33,878 nucleotides of DNA, taken from the NCBI GenBank assembly GCA_014728565.1, contig WJLK01000005.1, positions 1 through 33,878 on the forward strand. Reading direction: 5' to 3'. Below are positions 7,225 to 15,140 of this stretch, in pieces (the first letter of the stretch is position 1; every line of letters starts with the position of its first letter). The position numbers and the translations under genes are program-made. Under the pieces are notes generated by a model that saw only the letters and a list, made by a program, of their open reading frames with translations, searched no databases and was not told the origin of the DNA. The DNA comes from Candidatus Pacearchaeota archaeon (lineage in GTDB: Archaea; Nanobdellota; Nanobdellia; Pacearchaeales; GW2011-AR1).

Positions 7225-9345
7225 TTAGAATCCCAATACCTTTCTTGTCCAGGATTCTCCATAGGTTCTTTTTATAAATTCTTGTGTAGAAGGATAAAGA
7301 AGATTTTTAATTTTATTTTTTGCTCCTGCTTCTTCAATACCATAAAATCTCTGTTGCTGTTTTATATGAGCATCCATTGATCTTTCCGTACTATAGGCTA
7401 GAAAATTCCTGAATTTTTCTCCATCAGGACTATTCCAGTAATTTTTATCATAATGCTCAACAGCAGCTCCAACTGCAAGAGATGCAGCCATTGATTCTCC
7501 TAATAAAGCGCTCTCTCTTCTGTTAAGCTGATTAGAAACAATTGCACCATTTGTATAAGCAGTTAATTCATCAAAAATATAAAGAGGCTGATATTTCCAA
7601 TCACCATTTGCAGCCATATAAAAACTTTCTCCTGATAAATCATTATGAATGTATTTTTTAATATGATTAAAATTAATATTAGGTTCCTTTAAAATAACAG
7701 CCTTTCCATTCAATAAATAAAATCCATTGTATCCTCCTAAAACAGTATAAGCTCCTTCCTGTCTAACTGGGATTTTTGGAGCTATTTTATCTCTTATATA
7801 ACTATTAATACCATGAGTTGTTCCATGACCTAAATCTCCACTAGGACCGTCTTCATAAGGGTCAAATCTTCCATTGTTATGAGCTTTTAAATCCTCTAAA
7901 GCACTTTTATAAGATCCTTTATTTCCATAATCTGTAAATTCAACCTTGCTTTCATAAGAAATAACATAATTTCTTAGAACATTATTCATTTCAGTAATGG
8001 GTTTTGTAATAAGAGACAATGCTTTATTAGAATTTTGCTTATACATATCAAAAAACTTCTCTCGGTTTTCCTGGGTTAGTTTATAAAAAGAAACTCTATT
8101 GTATATTGCCTCTTCTTCTGTTTTTTTTGCAAAACCACCAATATCAGTTATATAATAATCCAAATCATGCTTCCATGTGTGAGTCTTTCCTGTTTTAGGG
8201 TCTGTGTAACTTGCTGTATATGCATTACCATCCTCATCCCTGCTTCTTATCTGAAAATTAATACTGTCTTTTCCCTGATTAGCAAACCTGCTGTGAATTC
8301 CAGTAGATGCTATCTGCACTGTTCCAGCTTTTAGATAACCCTCAACATACTCTGCAAACTGCTGACCTGTGTAAACAGTAAAAGGACCATCAGCACTAAC
8401 AAGATTAATTCTACCAGCTCTTTTCTCAATAGTGACAAAACTACTCTGTTCCATTTTATCACTACCAGCCTGAACCAGAAGAAAATCATTATCACTAATT
8501 TCAACACCTCTGGAATGTCCTGGAAGAAACCATAGGGAAGCTGACTCACCACCTTCAGGAGCACCAAAAGCTATCTTATCCTCATCATAAAAAACAATAA
8601 AAGCTTTTCCAAGTTCTTTAGCCTCACTTTTGCTTTTGTCAAACAAAAGATAGGTATCATAGTCATAAAACTCCTCTCCATCAGCTTTAGCAAGAGTTCC
8701 AATCTCTATTCTGTCAACAACTCCTTTTTTAACATAGAACTCACCTAACTTATTATCAAAATACAACCTGCTTTGAATATCATCAAGCTTCACACTCTCA
8801 AAAACATATTTTTCATCATCAATATTTATTGTTATTTCTTCTCCAACAAAAACAACTTCATCAAGGACATTTTCCTTATCTTCATCAAGTTGTTCAGGCC
8901 TTGAAATTTCTGCATCTTCAGGAATCTCTATTACTAGCTTGTTATCTTTTAGGATGATATGACTTCCTTCTGGAAGTTTGTACTTGTAATTTCCTAGTTT
9001 GTATTCTGTCTCTTCCTCTTCATCTCCTACAACAAAATCAGCTTCAATTAGATTTCCATCTTTAAATTTAAATTTAGAATCTTCTTTTAAATTATCAAAA
9101 ATCCTGTATTCATCCTGATTTTTCTCTCTGTATTTTAATGAACCTCCTTCATCAATAACCAAAGATTCTTCATCTGATTCTTTTACATTATCAGCAATAA
9201 GATACTCTCCACCATATTCTGAAAATCCATAAAGATGACTGTAATCATTTCCCTCAATTTCTTCTATCTCCTCTAAATCCTGAGCATAAACAAAACTAGA
9301 ATTAATTAGAATTACAATTAAAAAAAATAAACCTGCTTTTTTCAT
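7225..9345 (-). CDS. Large secreted protein with beta-rich N-terminal part and HGTTHGIN-containing C-terminal domain
   Basis: A 706-residue protein with a Sec signal peptide (hydrophobic 5-18, likely cleavage VYA|QD). Residues about 22-370 are acidic and beta-rich, with repeated short strands, and contain the segment resembling the neighbouring Tat protein (GVEISD, VQAGSD, GPFTVYTGQQF). The C-terminal part (about 430-706) is different: it is more helical and carries GHGTTHGIN at 506-514, so H507 and H511 are in an HxxxH arrangement. FDELTAYTNG around 591-600 supplies an acidic pair. This looks like an enzyme active site, possibly metal-binding, but I cannot name the family. The ATG overlaps the stop of the upstream 246-residue gene by 4 bases, so it is coupled to a KKSQVT-family pilin-like protein. 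Confidence 0.7.
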   Translation of the reverse strand: MKKAGLFFLIVILINSSFVYAQDLEEIEEIEGNDYSHLYGFSEYGGEYLIADNVKESDEESLVIDEGGSLKYREKNQDEYRIFDNLKEDSKFKFKDGNLIEADFVVGDEEEETEYKLGNYKYKLPEGSHIILKDNKLVIEIPEDAEISRPEQLDEDKENVLDEVVFVGEEITINIDDEKYVFESVKLDDIQSRLYFDNKLGEFYVKKGVVDRIEIGTLAKADGEEFYDYDTYLLFDKSKSEAKELGKAFIVFYDEDKIAFGAPEGGESASLWFLPGHSRGVEISDNDFLLVQAGSDKMEQSSFVTIEKRAGRINLVSADGPFTVYTGQQFAEYVEGYLKAGTVQIASTGIHSRFANQGKDSINFQIRSRDEDGNAYTASYTDPKTGKTHTWKHDLDYYITDIGGFAKKTEEEAIYNRVSFYKLTQENREKFFDMYKQNSNKALSLITKPITEMNNVLRNYVISYESKVEFTDYGNKGSYKSALEDLKAHNNGRFDPYEDGPSGDLGHGTTHGINSYIRDKIAPKIPVRQEGAYTVLGGYNGFYLLNGKAVILKEPNINFNHIKKYIHNDLSGESFYMAANGDWKYQPLYIFDELTAYTNGAIVSNQLNRRESALLGESMAASLAVGAAVEHYDKNYWNSPDGEKFRNFLAYSTERSMDAHIKQQQRFYGIEEAGAKNKIKNLLYPSTQEFIKRTYGESWTRKVLGF

Positions 9346-10082
9346 AGTGTTTTGGGTTTATATTTATTTGCAAAATTAAAACTAAACTCTTCACTAACTG
9401 ACTTTGGATTTTCATCTATAAAGACAAATATTGCTGTTTCATAATCAGGATAAAGGACATTTACTTTGAAATTATTATCTTCTGCAATTCCATAAAGACA
9501 GGTAATACAGATTCCCTCATGAGTCATCTGCTCTCCGATAAAAACTTCAACTGCATTATAAACAACACCTAATCTTAAGGGAACATCTGTCTGAAATCCT
9601 TTAAAAAAATAAGATTTTTTATCTTTAGTAACACTTATTGGATATTCTACATCAAAAGCAACAGTTTCATCGTAAATAGAAACCTCACTTTTTACCTCCC
9701 CGGGATTTATTTCAAAACCAGAAAAACTTTCAAAATTCATGCACTCTTTTAGTTTATCATTAAAATATCTAGATATCTCTGATCCAATTTTTTCTTTACT
9801 AGGCATATAGTTTTCTTTGTTATAAAAATAATAAGGAAAGTTATCCTGAACAGAAGGTTCAGGAATTTTATAATATCCTCCTCTGTTACTGGTGTATAAC
9901 ACAGCCTCTTTTGCTTTTTCTTCAACACAACTTTCTACAAAAGAATGAACAGGTTCTACTTCAGGATTTATTCTTTCAATATTCAAGTCATTTAATTCAA
10001 GAAAAACAAAACCTCCAACAACTGCAACTACTAAGATTCCTATTATAACAAATACAGTTATCTGACCTCTTTTTTCTTTCAT
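9342..10082 (-). CDS. KKSQVT-family pilin-like protein, copy 3
   Basis: A 246-residue protein starting MKEKRGQITVFVIIG: basic residues, a G|Q prepilin-like site and a helix to about residue 27. The exported domain is a paralogue of the 251-residue protein at 4886-5641 (shared EPVHS/EPIHL, GGYYKIPEPS/GGYYEEIPEPS, FPYYFY, TDVPLRLG/TDVPVRLG and FNFANKY/FNFVNKY). It also contains a CxxC motif (CITC). The more distant paralogues at 14301-15113 and 18640-19500 keep the ESC, GG and EC positions. It is followed, with a 4-base overlap, by the 706-residue secreted protein. Confidence 0.75.
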   Translation of the reverse strand: MKEKRGQITVFVIIGILVVAVVGGFVFLELNDLNIERINPEVEPVHSFVESCVEEKAKEAVLYTSNRGGYYKIPEPSVQDNFPYYFYNKENYMPSKEKIGSEISRYFNDKLKECMNFESFSGFEINPGEVKSEVSIYDETVAFDVEYPISVTKDKKSYFFKGFQTDVPLRLGVVYNAVEVFIGEQMTHEGICITCLYGIAEDNNFKVNVLYPDYETAIFVFIDENPKSVSEEFSFNFANKYKPKTL

Positions 10083-10210
10083 TATATTTTTAAGTTTGAT
10101 ATACCTGATTTAAATTGAGAAAAATCCTCTCCCTTATGTTTAATCTTCCAATCTATGAATCTGCTTTTACTTTCTGCTCCTCTTCTCCTTAGTTTAATAT
10201 TTTTTAACAT
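10082..10210 (-). CDS. Possible small basic protein, 42 residues
   Basis: An ATG at 10208-10210 opens a 42-codon frame ending in a TAA that shares one base with the ATG of the next gene (TAATG). It reads MLKNIKLRRRGAESKSRF and continues lysine-rich to FSQFKSGISNLKI. It has no hydrophobic segment. The exact stop/start junction and the otherwise empty 173-base gap favour a real gene, while its small size and lack of recognised homology count against it. A weak TATA-like string (TATTTTAG) lies about 25-30 bases upstream of the ATG. Confidence 0.4.
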   Translation of the reverse strand: MLKNIKLRRRGAESKSRFIDWKIKHKGEDFSQFKSGISNLKI

Positions 10211-10255
10211 TCTTAGTTAATACCTCTAAAATACAGAGAGTTCATTTTCTAGTTT

Positions 10256-12502
10256 TTAAATCTCAACTCCCCAATCCCATCCATCTTCCCGGTCATCAGT
10301 TGAAATTTCAACAGGTCTTATAATCATTGAACATGAATTAGGATTAGGTTGATTCTCATATTTATCTTTACATCTTATGTAATAATTTTTATTTACCTCC
10401 CAATTGGTTGTATGAATTTCTTCATCCAGTGTGTACATGCTAATACCATCATCAATTTCAAAATTACAGTCAGTATTACTATAACTACAATCTCCTTTTT
10501 CATTGAGTATTAGTTTTAATTCTCCTGCTTCTTTGTAGATCCTTGTTATAATAGGAGGCTGCCTGTCAATTCTTACTGAAAAACTAGTTGAATTATAATC
10601 TGCATTTCCACCTAAGTCAACACACTTGAAAAAATAAGTATAATTCCCTCTTGGCAAATCCTGCCTCTGCTTGTGTTTATTTGAGTTTGTCTCTAGGAAA
10701 AGCACATAATCTTCTTCTCTTGAAGGAGGACTGTTATACCTGTCATTATAATAATAACACCTTGCTTCTCCATTTTTATATCCATTATCAGTTATTATTT
10801 CTAGGAAAACAGCAACAACTCTTGTTGAATCAGCCATCTCTCCAGAAGGTTTTGTATCTATTATATTCAGTGGCTGAGTTCCAATAACAACATACTCATA
10901 ACTCTGGACATTGGTGTTTCTGTCACCCTCTTTAGCCCATGGCTGGTCTTTGCATTTAATATAATAACTATTCTCCTGTCTGTCTTTAATTCCTGTCAAA
11001 GTTGTCTTGCATGTATAAACATTCCTGTTGTTCATCTCCCAAACCTCTGTATCACACTGCATCTCACCTTCCATCAAGTCATAGGATTTATCCTCTCTGC
11101 TCCACTTACAATTAGAAGGCTCATTTACATAAACCTCCAAATCTAACTCACTCTGGTTATATTGAACAGGACTATCACTTGGAATATTGAAGTCAACTAT
11201 TACAGGAGGAGTTGTATCAGGACCTTTTTCAACACAGAAACTAACTGAATACGCATCCTGGTTATAATTTCCATTTCCATCTATACATCTTATGAATAAA
11301 GTATACTCTCCATCATTCTTTAATTCAGGATTAGATGCATTCATTGCAGAAGCTCCTGGAAGCGATAGTTTTTCTGTGTGGTTGTAGATAAAAAATGTAT
11401 TTCCACCAACATAGTATTCCATACTCTCATAATCTGTTTTTAATTTATAATCTATCTTACATTGTGCTGGTTCATTTGTTGTAAATGTAAATTCCAGTGG
11501 AAAAAAAGCCTTTATGCACTCCATGTTTTTTGGTTTAATGTAAACTCCTGTCGAAGGAGGTCTTGTGCTGGTATAAGGTTTGAATATATGGTCCTCACTA
11601 ACCTCTCTAAAAGTAATGATAGGGGATTTGACATCATGAGGATTAATCCATGCACATTTCTGATTTTCAGTTCCTTCATTAATTATCTCACAAGCCTGTC
11701 CCAGGCTTTTACAACTATACTCAGAACATTCTTCAAGGCTATTACATAATTCACAGTCCTCTCCTCCAATTGTAGCCTGCCACGGCAGACAGTAAAATTC
11801 AGTTATTTCAATTGATTTTTTTCTATAGGTTAGAATAAAAATAAGAGCTGCAATTCCAATACCTACTAGAGATGCCATAGGTTCTCCAACAACAGGTTCT
11901 AGTAATCCAGAAACTATTCCTCCGACTGCTCCTGCAACAGCCCCCCATTTAGCTCCTTCCTCTCCTCCAAGTGCTCCTCCAAGTGAACCAAAGATTCCCA
12001 TACTGACACTTACTTTAGTTAACATAGAAGCCATATTTAGTTTGCTGATGTCCCCCCAGACATCACCTCCACCTCCACCTCCAGGAGGAGGGGGAGTAAC
12101 ACCATCATCTCCACCGCCTGTATCACCACCTGTATCACCACCTGTATCACCACCTGTGTCACCTCCGCTACTGTCATCACCACCTACTATAATAGTATCA
12201 TCTCCTGTGCTGGTTCCTCCAGGACCGCTTGTTGGTATAACTCCTGTTCCAGGAGGAATTATAGGTCCTCCTATTTTTGTGATTCCTCCAGCAGTTGTGG
12301 TTGTTGAAGTAGTTCCTGTTACAGCTGGAGGAGTTGTAGTTATTCCTTTAGTTTCAGTAGAAGTTCCTGTTCCTCCTGGATTAACACTATCACTTATTGG
12401 AGCACTCACCAAAAAACTAAATGCTGCAACTGAGATTAAAAGATTTATAATTAATGCAAATGCTTTTATTTTATTCATATTTTGTTTTTGATTTATTCTC
12501 AT
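10256..12502 (-). CDS. Giant surface protein: Gly-zipper/transmembrane part plus cysteine-bearing Ig-like repeats
   Basis: A 748-residue protein if started at the ATG at 12502, 4 bases after the upstream stop. ATGs at 12547 (41-base overlap) and 12478 are alternatives. A signal-like hydrophobic segment is followed by a T/G/P-rich linker including four GGDT repeats, a glycine-rich stretch and a transmembrane helix at about 210-228 ending RKK. Then come a cysteine cluster (CLPW, GGEDCELC, SLGQACEIIN) and several Ig/fibronectin-like modules marked by TPP, NEPSNCKWS and YYIKCKD. From the cysteine cluster onward it is collinear with the C-terminal half of the protein at 15141-18638. Its partner for the N-terminal half is the adjacent 581-residue protein. 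It is probably a structural surface component anchored in the membrane. Confidence 0.75.
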   Translation of the reverse strand: MRINQKQNMNKIKAFALIINLLISVAAFSFLVSAPISDSVNPGGTGTSTETKGITTTPPAVTGTTSTTTTAGGITKIGGPIIPPGTGVIPTSGPGGTSTGDDTIIVGGDDSSGGDTGGDTGGDTGGDTGGGDDGVTPPPPGGGGGGDVWGDISKLNMASMLTKVSVSMGIFGSLGGALGGEEGAKWGAVAGAVGGIVSGLLEPVVGEPMASLVGIGIAALIFILTYRKKSIEITEFYCLPWQATIGGEDCELCNSLEECSEYSCKSLGQACEIINEGTENQKCAWINPHDVKSPIITFREVSEDHIFKPYTSTRPPSTGVYIKPKNMECIKAFFPLEFTFTTNEPAQCKIDYKLKTDYESMEYYVGGNTFFIYNHTEKLSLPGASAMNASNPELKNDGEYTLFIRCIDGNGNYNQDAYSVSFCVEKGPDTTPPVIVDFNIPSDSPVQYNQSELDLEVYVNEPSNCKWSREDKSYDLMEGEMQCDTEVWEMNNRNVYTCKTTLTGIKDRQENSYYIKCKDQPWAKEGDRNTNVQSYEYVVIGTQPLNIIDTKPSGEMADSTRVVAVFLEIITDNGYKNGEARCYYYNDRYNSPPSREEDYVLFLETNSNKHKQRQDLPRGNYTYFFKCVDLGGNADYNSTSFSVRIDRQPPIITRIYKEAGELKLILNEKGDCSYSNTDCNFEIDDGISMYTLDEEIHTTNWEVNKNYYIRCKDKYENQPNPNSCSMIIRPVEISTDDREDGWDWGVEI
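12117..12164. repeat. Four 12-bp tandem repeats encoding the GGDT linker
   Basis: Three perfect units of cctgtatcacca and a fourth variant unit (cctgtgtcacct) run head to tail. On the - strand they encode GGDT repeats in the flexible linker of the surface protein. The unit length keeps the frame, so copy number can vary harmlessly. Confidence 0.9.
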
Positions 12503-12506
12503 TCTA

Positions 12507-14252
12507 TTATTCAAATTCCTCCCACTCAACATCTTCCTCTTCCTCATCTTCTTCAGAAGGTTCCTCTCCTAATCTTTTTTTGCCATTATCTTTTACATAT
12601 ACTCCCTTGTCAGTATATCTTCCTATAAAATTGACATGATTACCACAGTCTCCAAGACTAATGCACAGCTTGTTCATATTATTCACCCAATTTTGTTCTA
12701 ACACTTCACAATTTTCAACACAGCTCTTTGAACCAAAAATATCCTCTTCAAAAATAACCACCTGTTTTGAATTTCCTAAACTGCATATTGATTTTGCTTT
12801 TCCCTCACTGTTCCAGAATTCAAATCCAGGAGGAACATTTGGCAAACATATTCCACCTCCTGCTAGAATACCCTCTGAATTTTCTTTTACATATCTAGCG
12901 TAATCTTCTTCTTTATTAAAAACATCATCAAAAAACTCATCATCACCTTCATCACTACTTTCTCCAATTTTTCCCTCTCCAGCAGCTTCATAATGAGCTC
13001 CTGTCATCCAGTAGCAATCTCTTAAATCTTTATTTTCACAATCATACCTCTCTATCTGGTCAATACAATCTGACCATCTGTTGACTCTGCATGCAGCTTC
13101 CTGGAAATTTCCATAAGCACTTCCAAATTCTTCTGAGATACAAACTTCATTTCTAAAATCAGCACAAGGCTCTATTGTTTCCTCACCATGTACACAGACA
13201 TGCCTGAAATGTCTGCTTCCCACAGGATCTGCTCCATTTCCAGTTTCTCCCTGATAAACACACCAGGATTCTCCGTTTCTGTAGTCATTGCCATTTTCAG
13301 TATTATGGCAATTAATATCATGACATATATGGTCACCATAAGCAGCCTCTCCTTCCTTGCAGATACTTCCTAATAGATATTCACAATTTCCACATGTTTT
13401 TGAGTTTGTATTAGGTTTCCCATATCCACAACTTTCCTGTTTCTGAACTATTTTTTGCCAGTAAGAGGGATCTTTACTGTAGATTTTATTTGCATCATAT
13501 ATATTAGCAGGATTTCCACAACTATCCTTAAAATAAACTTCAAATTTTCCTTCAACACAAATTGTCTCTTTAGTAGGTCCACAATTTGTAGCTAGATCAT
13601 CTGCTGAGCATAAATAATTCTTGAAAAATTCTGTTTCTGAGGTTTGATTTTCACTTTTTTCTTTTGTGGACTCTAGACATTCTCCTCTTGTCATAATTTT
13701 ACAGGTTCTTTCACCGTCAACCTCATAAACACAAGCTCCTCTATCCTGTCTATAAGCCAGCATAATACAGCTTTTTTCATTAAGAATATCATTTCTGAAG
13801 TTAGTTTCTAGACCGTAGATATTAGAGAGTCTTTTGCATCTTGTTAATGTAACAAAACTAGCCTGGTCTCCAATAAGACAGCATCCTAGATTACATTGAG
13901 GAACAATGCATTGAGAATCATCAACCCAGGTTCCCTTGTTTTCTTCACATACTCTTAAAGGAGTGTTCTCCATACATAAACCTTCTTCAGTATCAATGCA
14001 ACAACCTAATTTGCAGAAACTTGTTGCTTCACAACTAGTAGGTGTTTTTCTGTAAGGTTTTCCTGTTTCAGGATCAACTGAATTAAGACAGTTCTCTTCG
14101 AGAGTATTCTGGCACCAGGCACCATTTTCTGTTTTTTCACAACATACATTATACTCAGGAGTTTCGTCCTGAGCAAAAATAAAGGTAATTAAAAATAAAC
14201 TTGCTACTAGGAATAATAAAATCTTACTTGCCTTTATCTTATTTTTATTCAT
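12507..14252 (-). CDS. Cysteine-rich secreted protein, counterpart of the N-terminal half of the 15141-18638 protein
   Basis: A 581-residue protein with a Sec signal peptide (about 1-28, cleavage near FAQ|DE) and dozens of cysteines in short modules such as LGCCIDTEEGLC, LGCCLIGDQA and SLGDCGNHVNFIG. It shares long collinear similarity with residues about 50-500 of the 15141-18638 protein: NVCCEKTENG/EVCCEETQNG, NGESWCVY/NGESWCEY, DPVGSRH, IEPCAD(F/Y)RNE, QAACRVN, CLPxxPPGF and SLGDCG. It ends in a very acidic tail (EEDEEEEDVEWEEFE) and has no internal membrane helix. The next gene supplies the missing second half, so the pair is a split version of the single large protein. The cysteine pattern implies an oxidised, extracytoplasmic protein. 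Confidence 0.78.
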   Translation of the reverse strand: MNKNKIKASKILLFLVASLFLITFIFAQDETPEYNVCCEKTENGAWCQNTLEENCLNSVDPETGKPYRKTPTSCEATSFCKLGCCIDTEEGLCMENTPLRVCEENKGTWVDDSQCIVPQCNLGCCLIGDQASFVTLTRCKRLSNIYGLETNFRNDILNEKSCIMLAYRQDRGACVYEVDGERTCKIMTRGECLESTKEKSENQTSETEFFKNYLCSADDLATNCGPTKETICVEGKFEVYFKDSCGNPANIYDANKIYSKDPSYWQKIVQKQESCGYGKPNTNSKTCGNCEYLLGSICKEGEAAYGDHICHDINCHNTENGNDYRNGESWCVYQGETGNGADPVGSRHFRHVCVHGEETIEPCADFRNEVCISEEFGSAYGNFQEAACRVNRWSDCIDQIERYDCENKDLRDCYWMTGAHYEAAGEGKIGESSDEGDDEFFDDVFNKEEDYARYVKENSEGILAGGGICLPNVPPGFEFWNSEGKAKSICSLGNSKQVVIFEEDIFGSKSCVENCEVLEQNWVNNMNKLCISLGDCGNHVNFIGRYTDKGVYVKDNGKKRLGEEPSEEDEEEEDVEWEEFE

Positions 14253-14320
14253 TTTGAGTTTTGGTTTTGATTAAACTTGTTTTAAAAAGTTTATTTTTAT
14301 TCATTTTGAGTTTTGGTTTT
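14239..14320. repeat. 30-bp direct repeat at the junction of two cluster genes
   Basis: The same 30 bases (containing attcattttgagttttgg) occur at 14239-14268 and 14291-14320, 52 bases apart. Copy 1 spans the start of the 581-residue gene; copy 2 forms the end of the 270-residue gene, which stops in a TGA that would have overlapped an ATG. A small duplication therefore seems to have separated a former ATGA overlap. The inserted part (14269-14290) matches the leader repeats at 19399-19485. Confidence 0.8.
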
Positions 14321-15113
14321 TTACAGGATTTCTTATCTCTACTAATCCTGGAGGAAATGCAACACTTCTTGTTGAAAACATGAATTTCTCATCTGTCTTT
14401 CTATCAGTTAATATATAAACTTTTGTTCCGTCACTTTTTGTTTTTTTCTCAACCTTTAGATTTGGGAAATTCATCATGTAATCCATGGTTTCACTATCTC
14501 CGTATCTAGCCTCCCAATTTAGTATAGAGCTTGTTATCATTGTGAACTCGTATAATTTTGAATCAACAGCTGTTCTAATTGATTTATAAGTCTCTCTGTT
14601 ATTTTTTTCTATGCTTAAATCAAGTTCTAGACTTATTAAAACAGTTTCAGGTATTATTTCTATATCTAATTCAGGTTCTTTCATTGAAACTGTATAACCA
14701 TCTTTTTCAAGAGCATCTTTCATAGAGTAGATGCAGTTTTTAATAATTGGATTCATATAGTTCTCTAACTCTCTTTCAACACTCTGCTTTAACAGTGGTT
14801 TTTGCATTACACATCTTTTGTAATTTTCCTCGGTGTAACATAGATATTCAACTCTGTTTCCCTGATACATATAGTAAAGTTCAGGGTCTATACTACCTCC
14901 CTGAACTTCAAGTATATTAATCCCCTCTTCTGAAGATTTTAAAAGGCAGTTTTCAATTTCATTCAAAGGAGGTTTTCCAACAAAAATATTTGTTATATTC
15001 TCTCTCTGAAGATAAATTAATAAAATTATCACAACTAAAATCAGTATACTTATAATTACAAATACAGTGACTTGAGATTTTTTACTCATGTTTTCCTTCT
15101 TTTTTATACTCAT
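14301..15113 (-). CDS. KKSQVT-family pilin-like protein, copy 2
   Basis: A 270-residue protein. It may start at 15113 (MSIKKKENMSKKSQVTVF) or at the second ATG at 15089 (MSKKSQVTVF), the latter giving the shortest prepilin-like leader. The helix spans about residues 17-35 of the long form. The exported domain is a paralogue of the 286-residue protein at 18640-19500: matching IENC/IESC, LCYTEENYKRC/LCYNSQLYKKC, QKPLL/QRPLL, E(L/I)ENY and the closing RSVAFPPGL/RSCVLPPGL. The gene order KKSQVT protein followed by a cysteine-rich giant is the same for both copies. The last codons lie in a local 30-bp duplication. Confidence 0.75.
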   Translation of the reverse strand: MSIKKKENMSKKSQVTVFVIISILILVVIILLIYLQRENITNIFVGKPPLNEIENCLLKSSEEGINILEVQGGSIDPELYYMYQGNRVEYLCYTEENYKRCVMQKPLLKQSVERELENYMNPIIKNCIYSMKDALEKDGYTVSMKEPELDIEIIPETVLISLELDLSIEKNNRETYKSIRTAVDSKLYEFTMITSSILNWEARYGDSETMDYMMNFPNLKVEKKTKSDGTKVYILTDRKTDEKFMFSTRSVAFPPGLVEIRNPVKNQNSK

Positions 15114-15140
15114 CTTTTAAGCTAATTTTGTTTATAAATT

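Noticed and set aside
12042..12491. Open + strand frame of 149 codons, rich in proline and valine
   Set aside because: It is the antisense of the glycine/threonine linker repeats of the surface protein; its low complexity mirrors that repeat and it has no promoter.
14239..14320. Direct repeats as target-site duplication of an insertion sequence
   Set aside because: No transposase or inverted termini lie between them, and the spacing of 52 bases is too short for anything but a local duplication.
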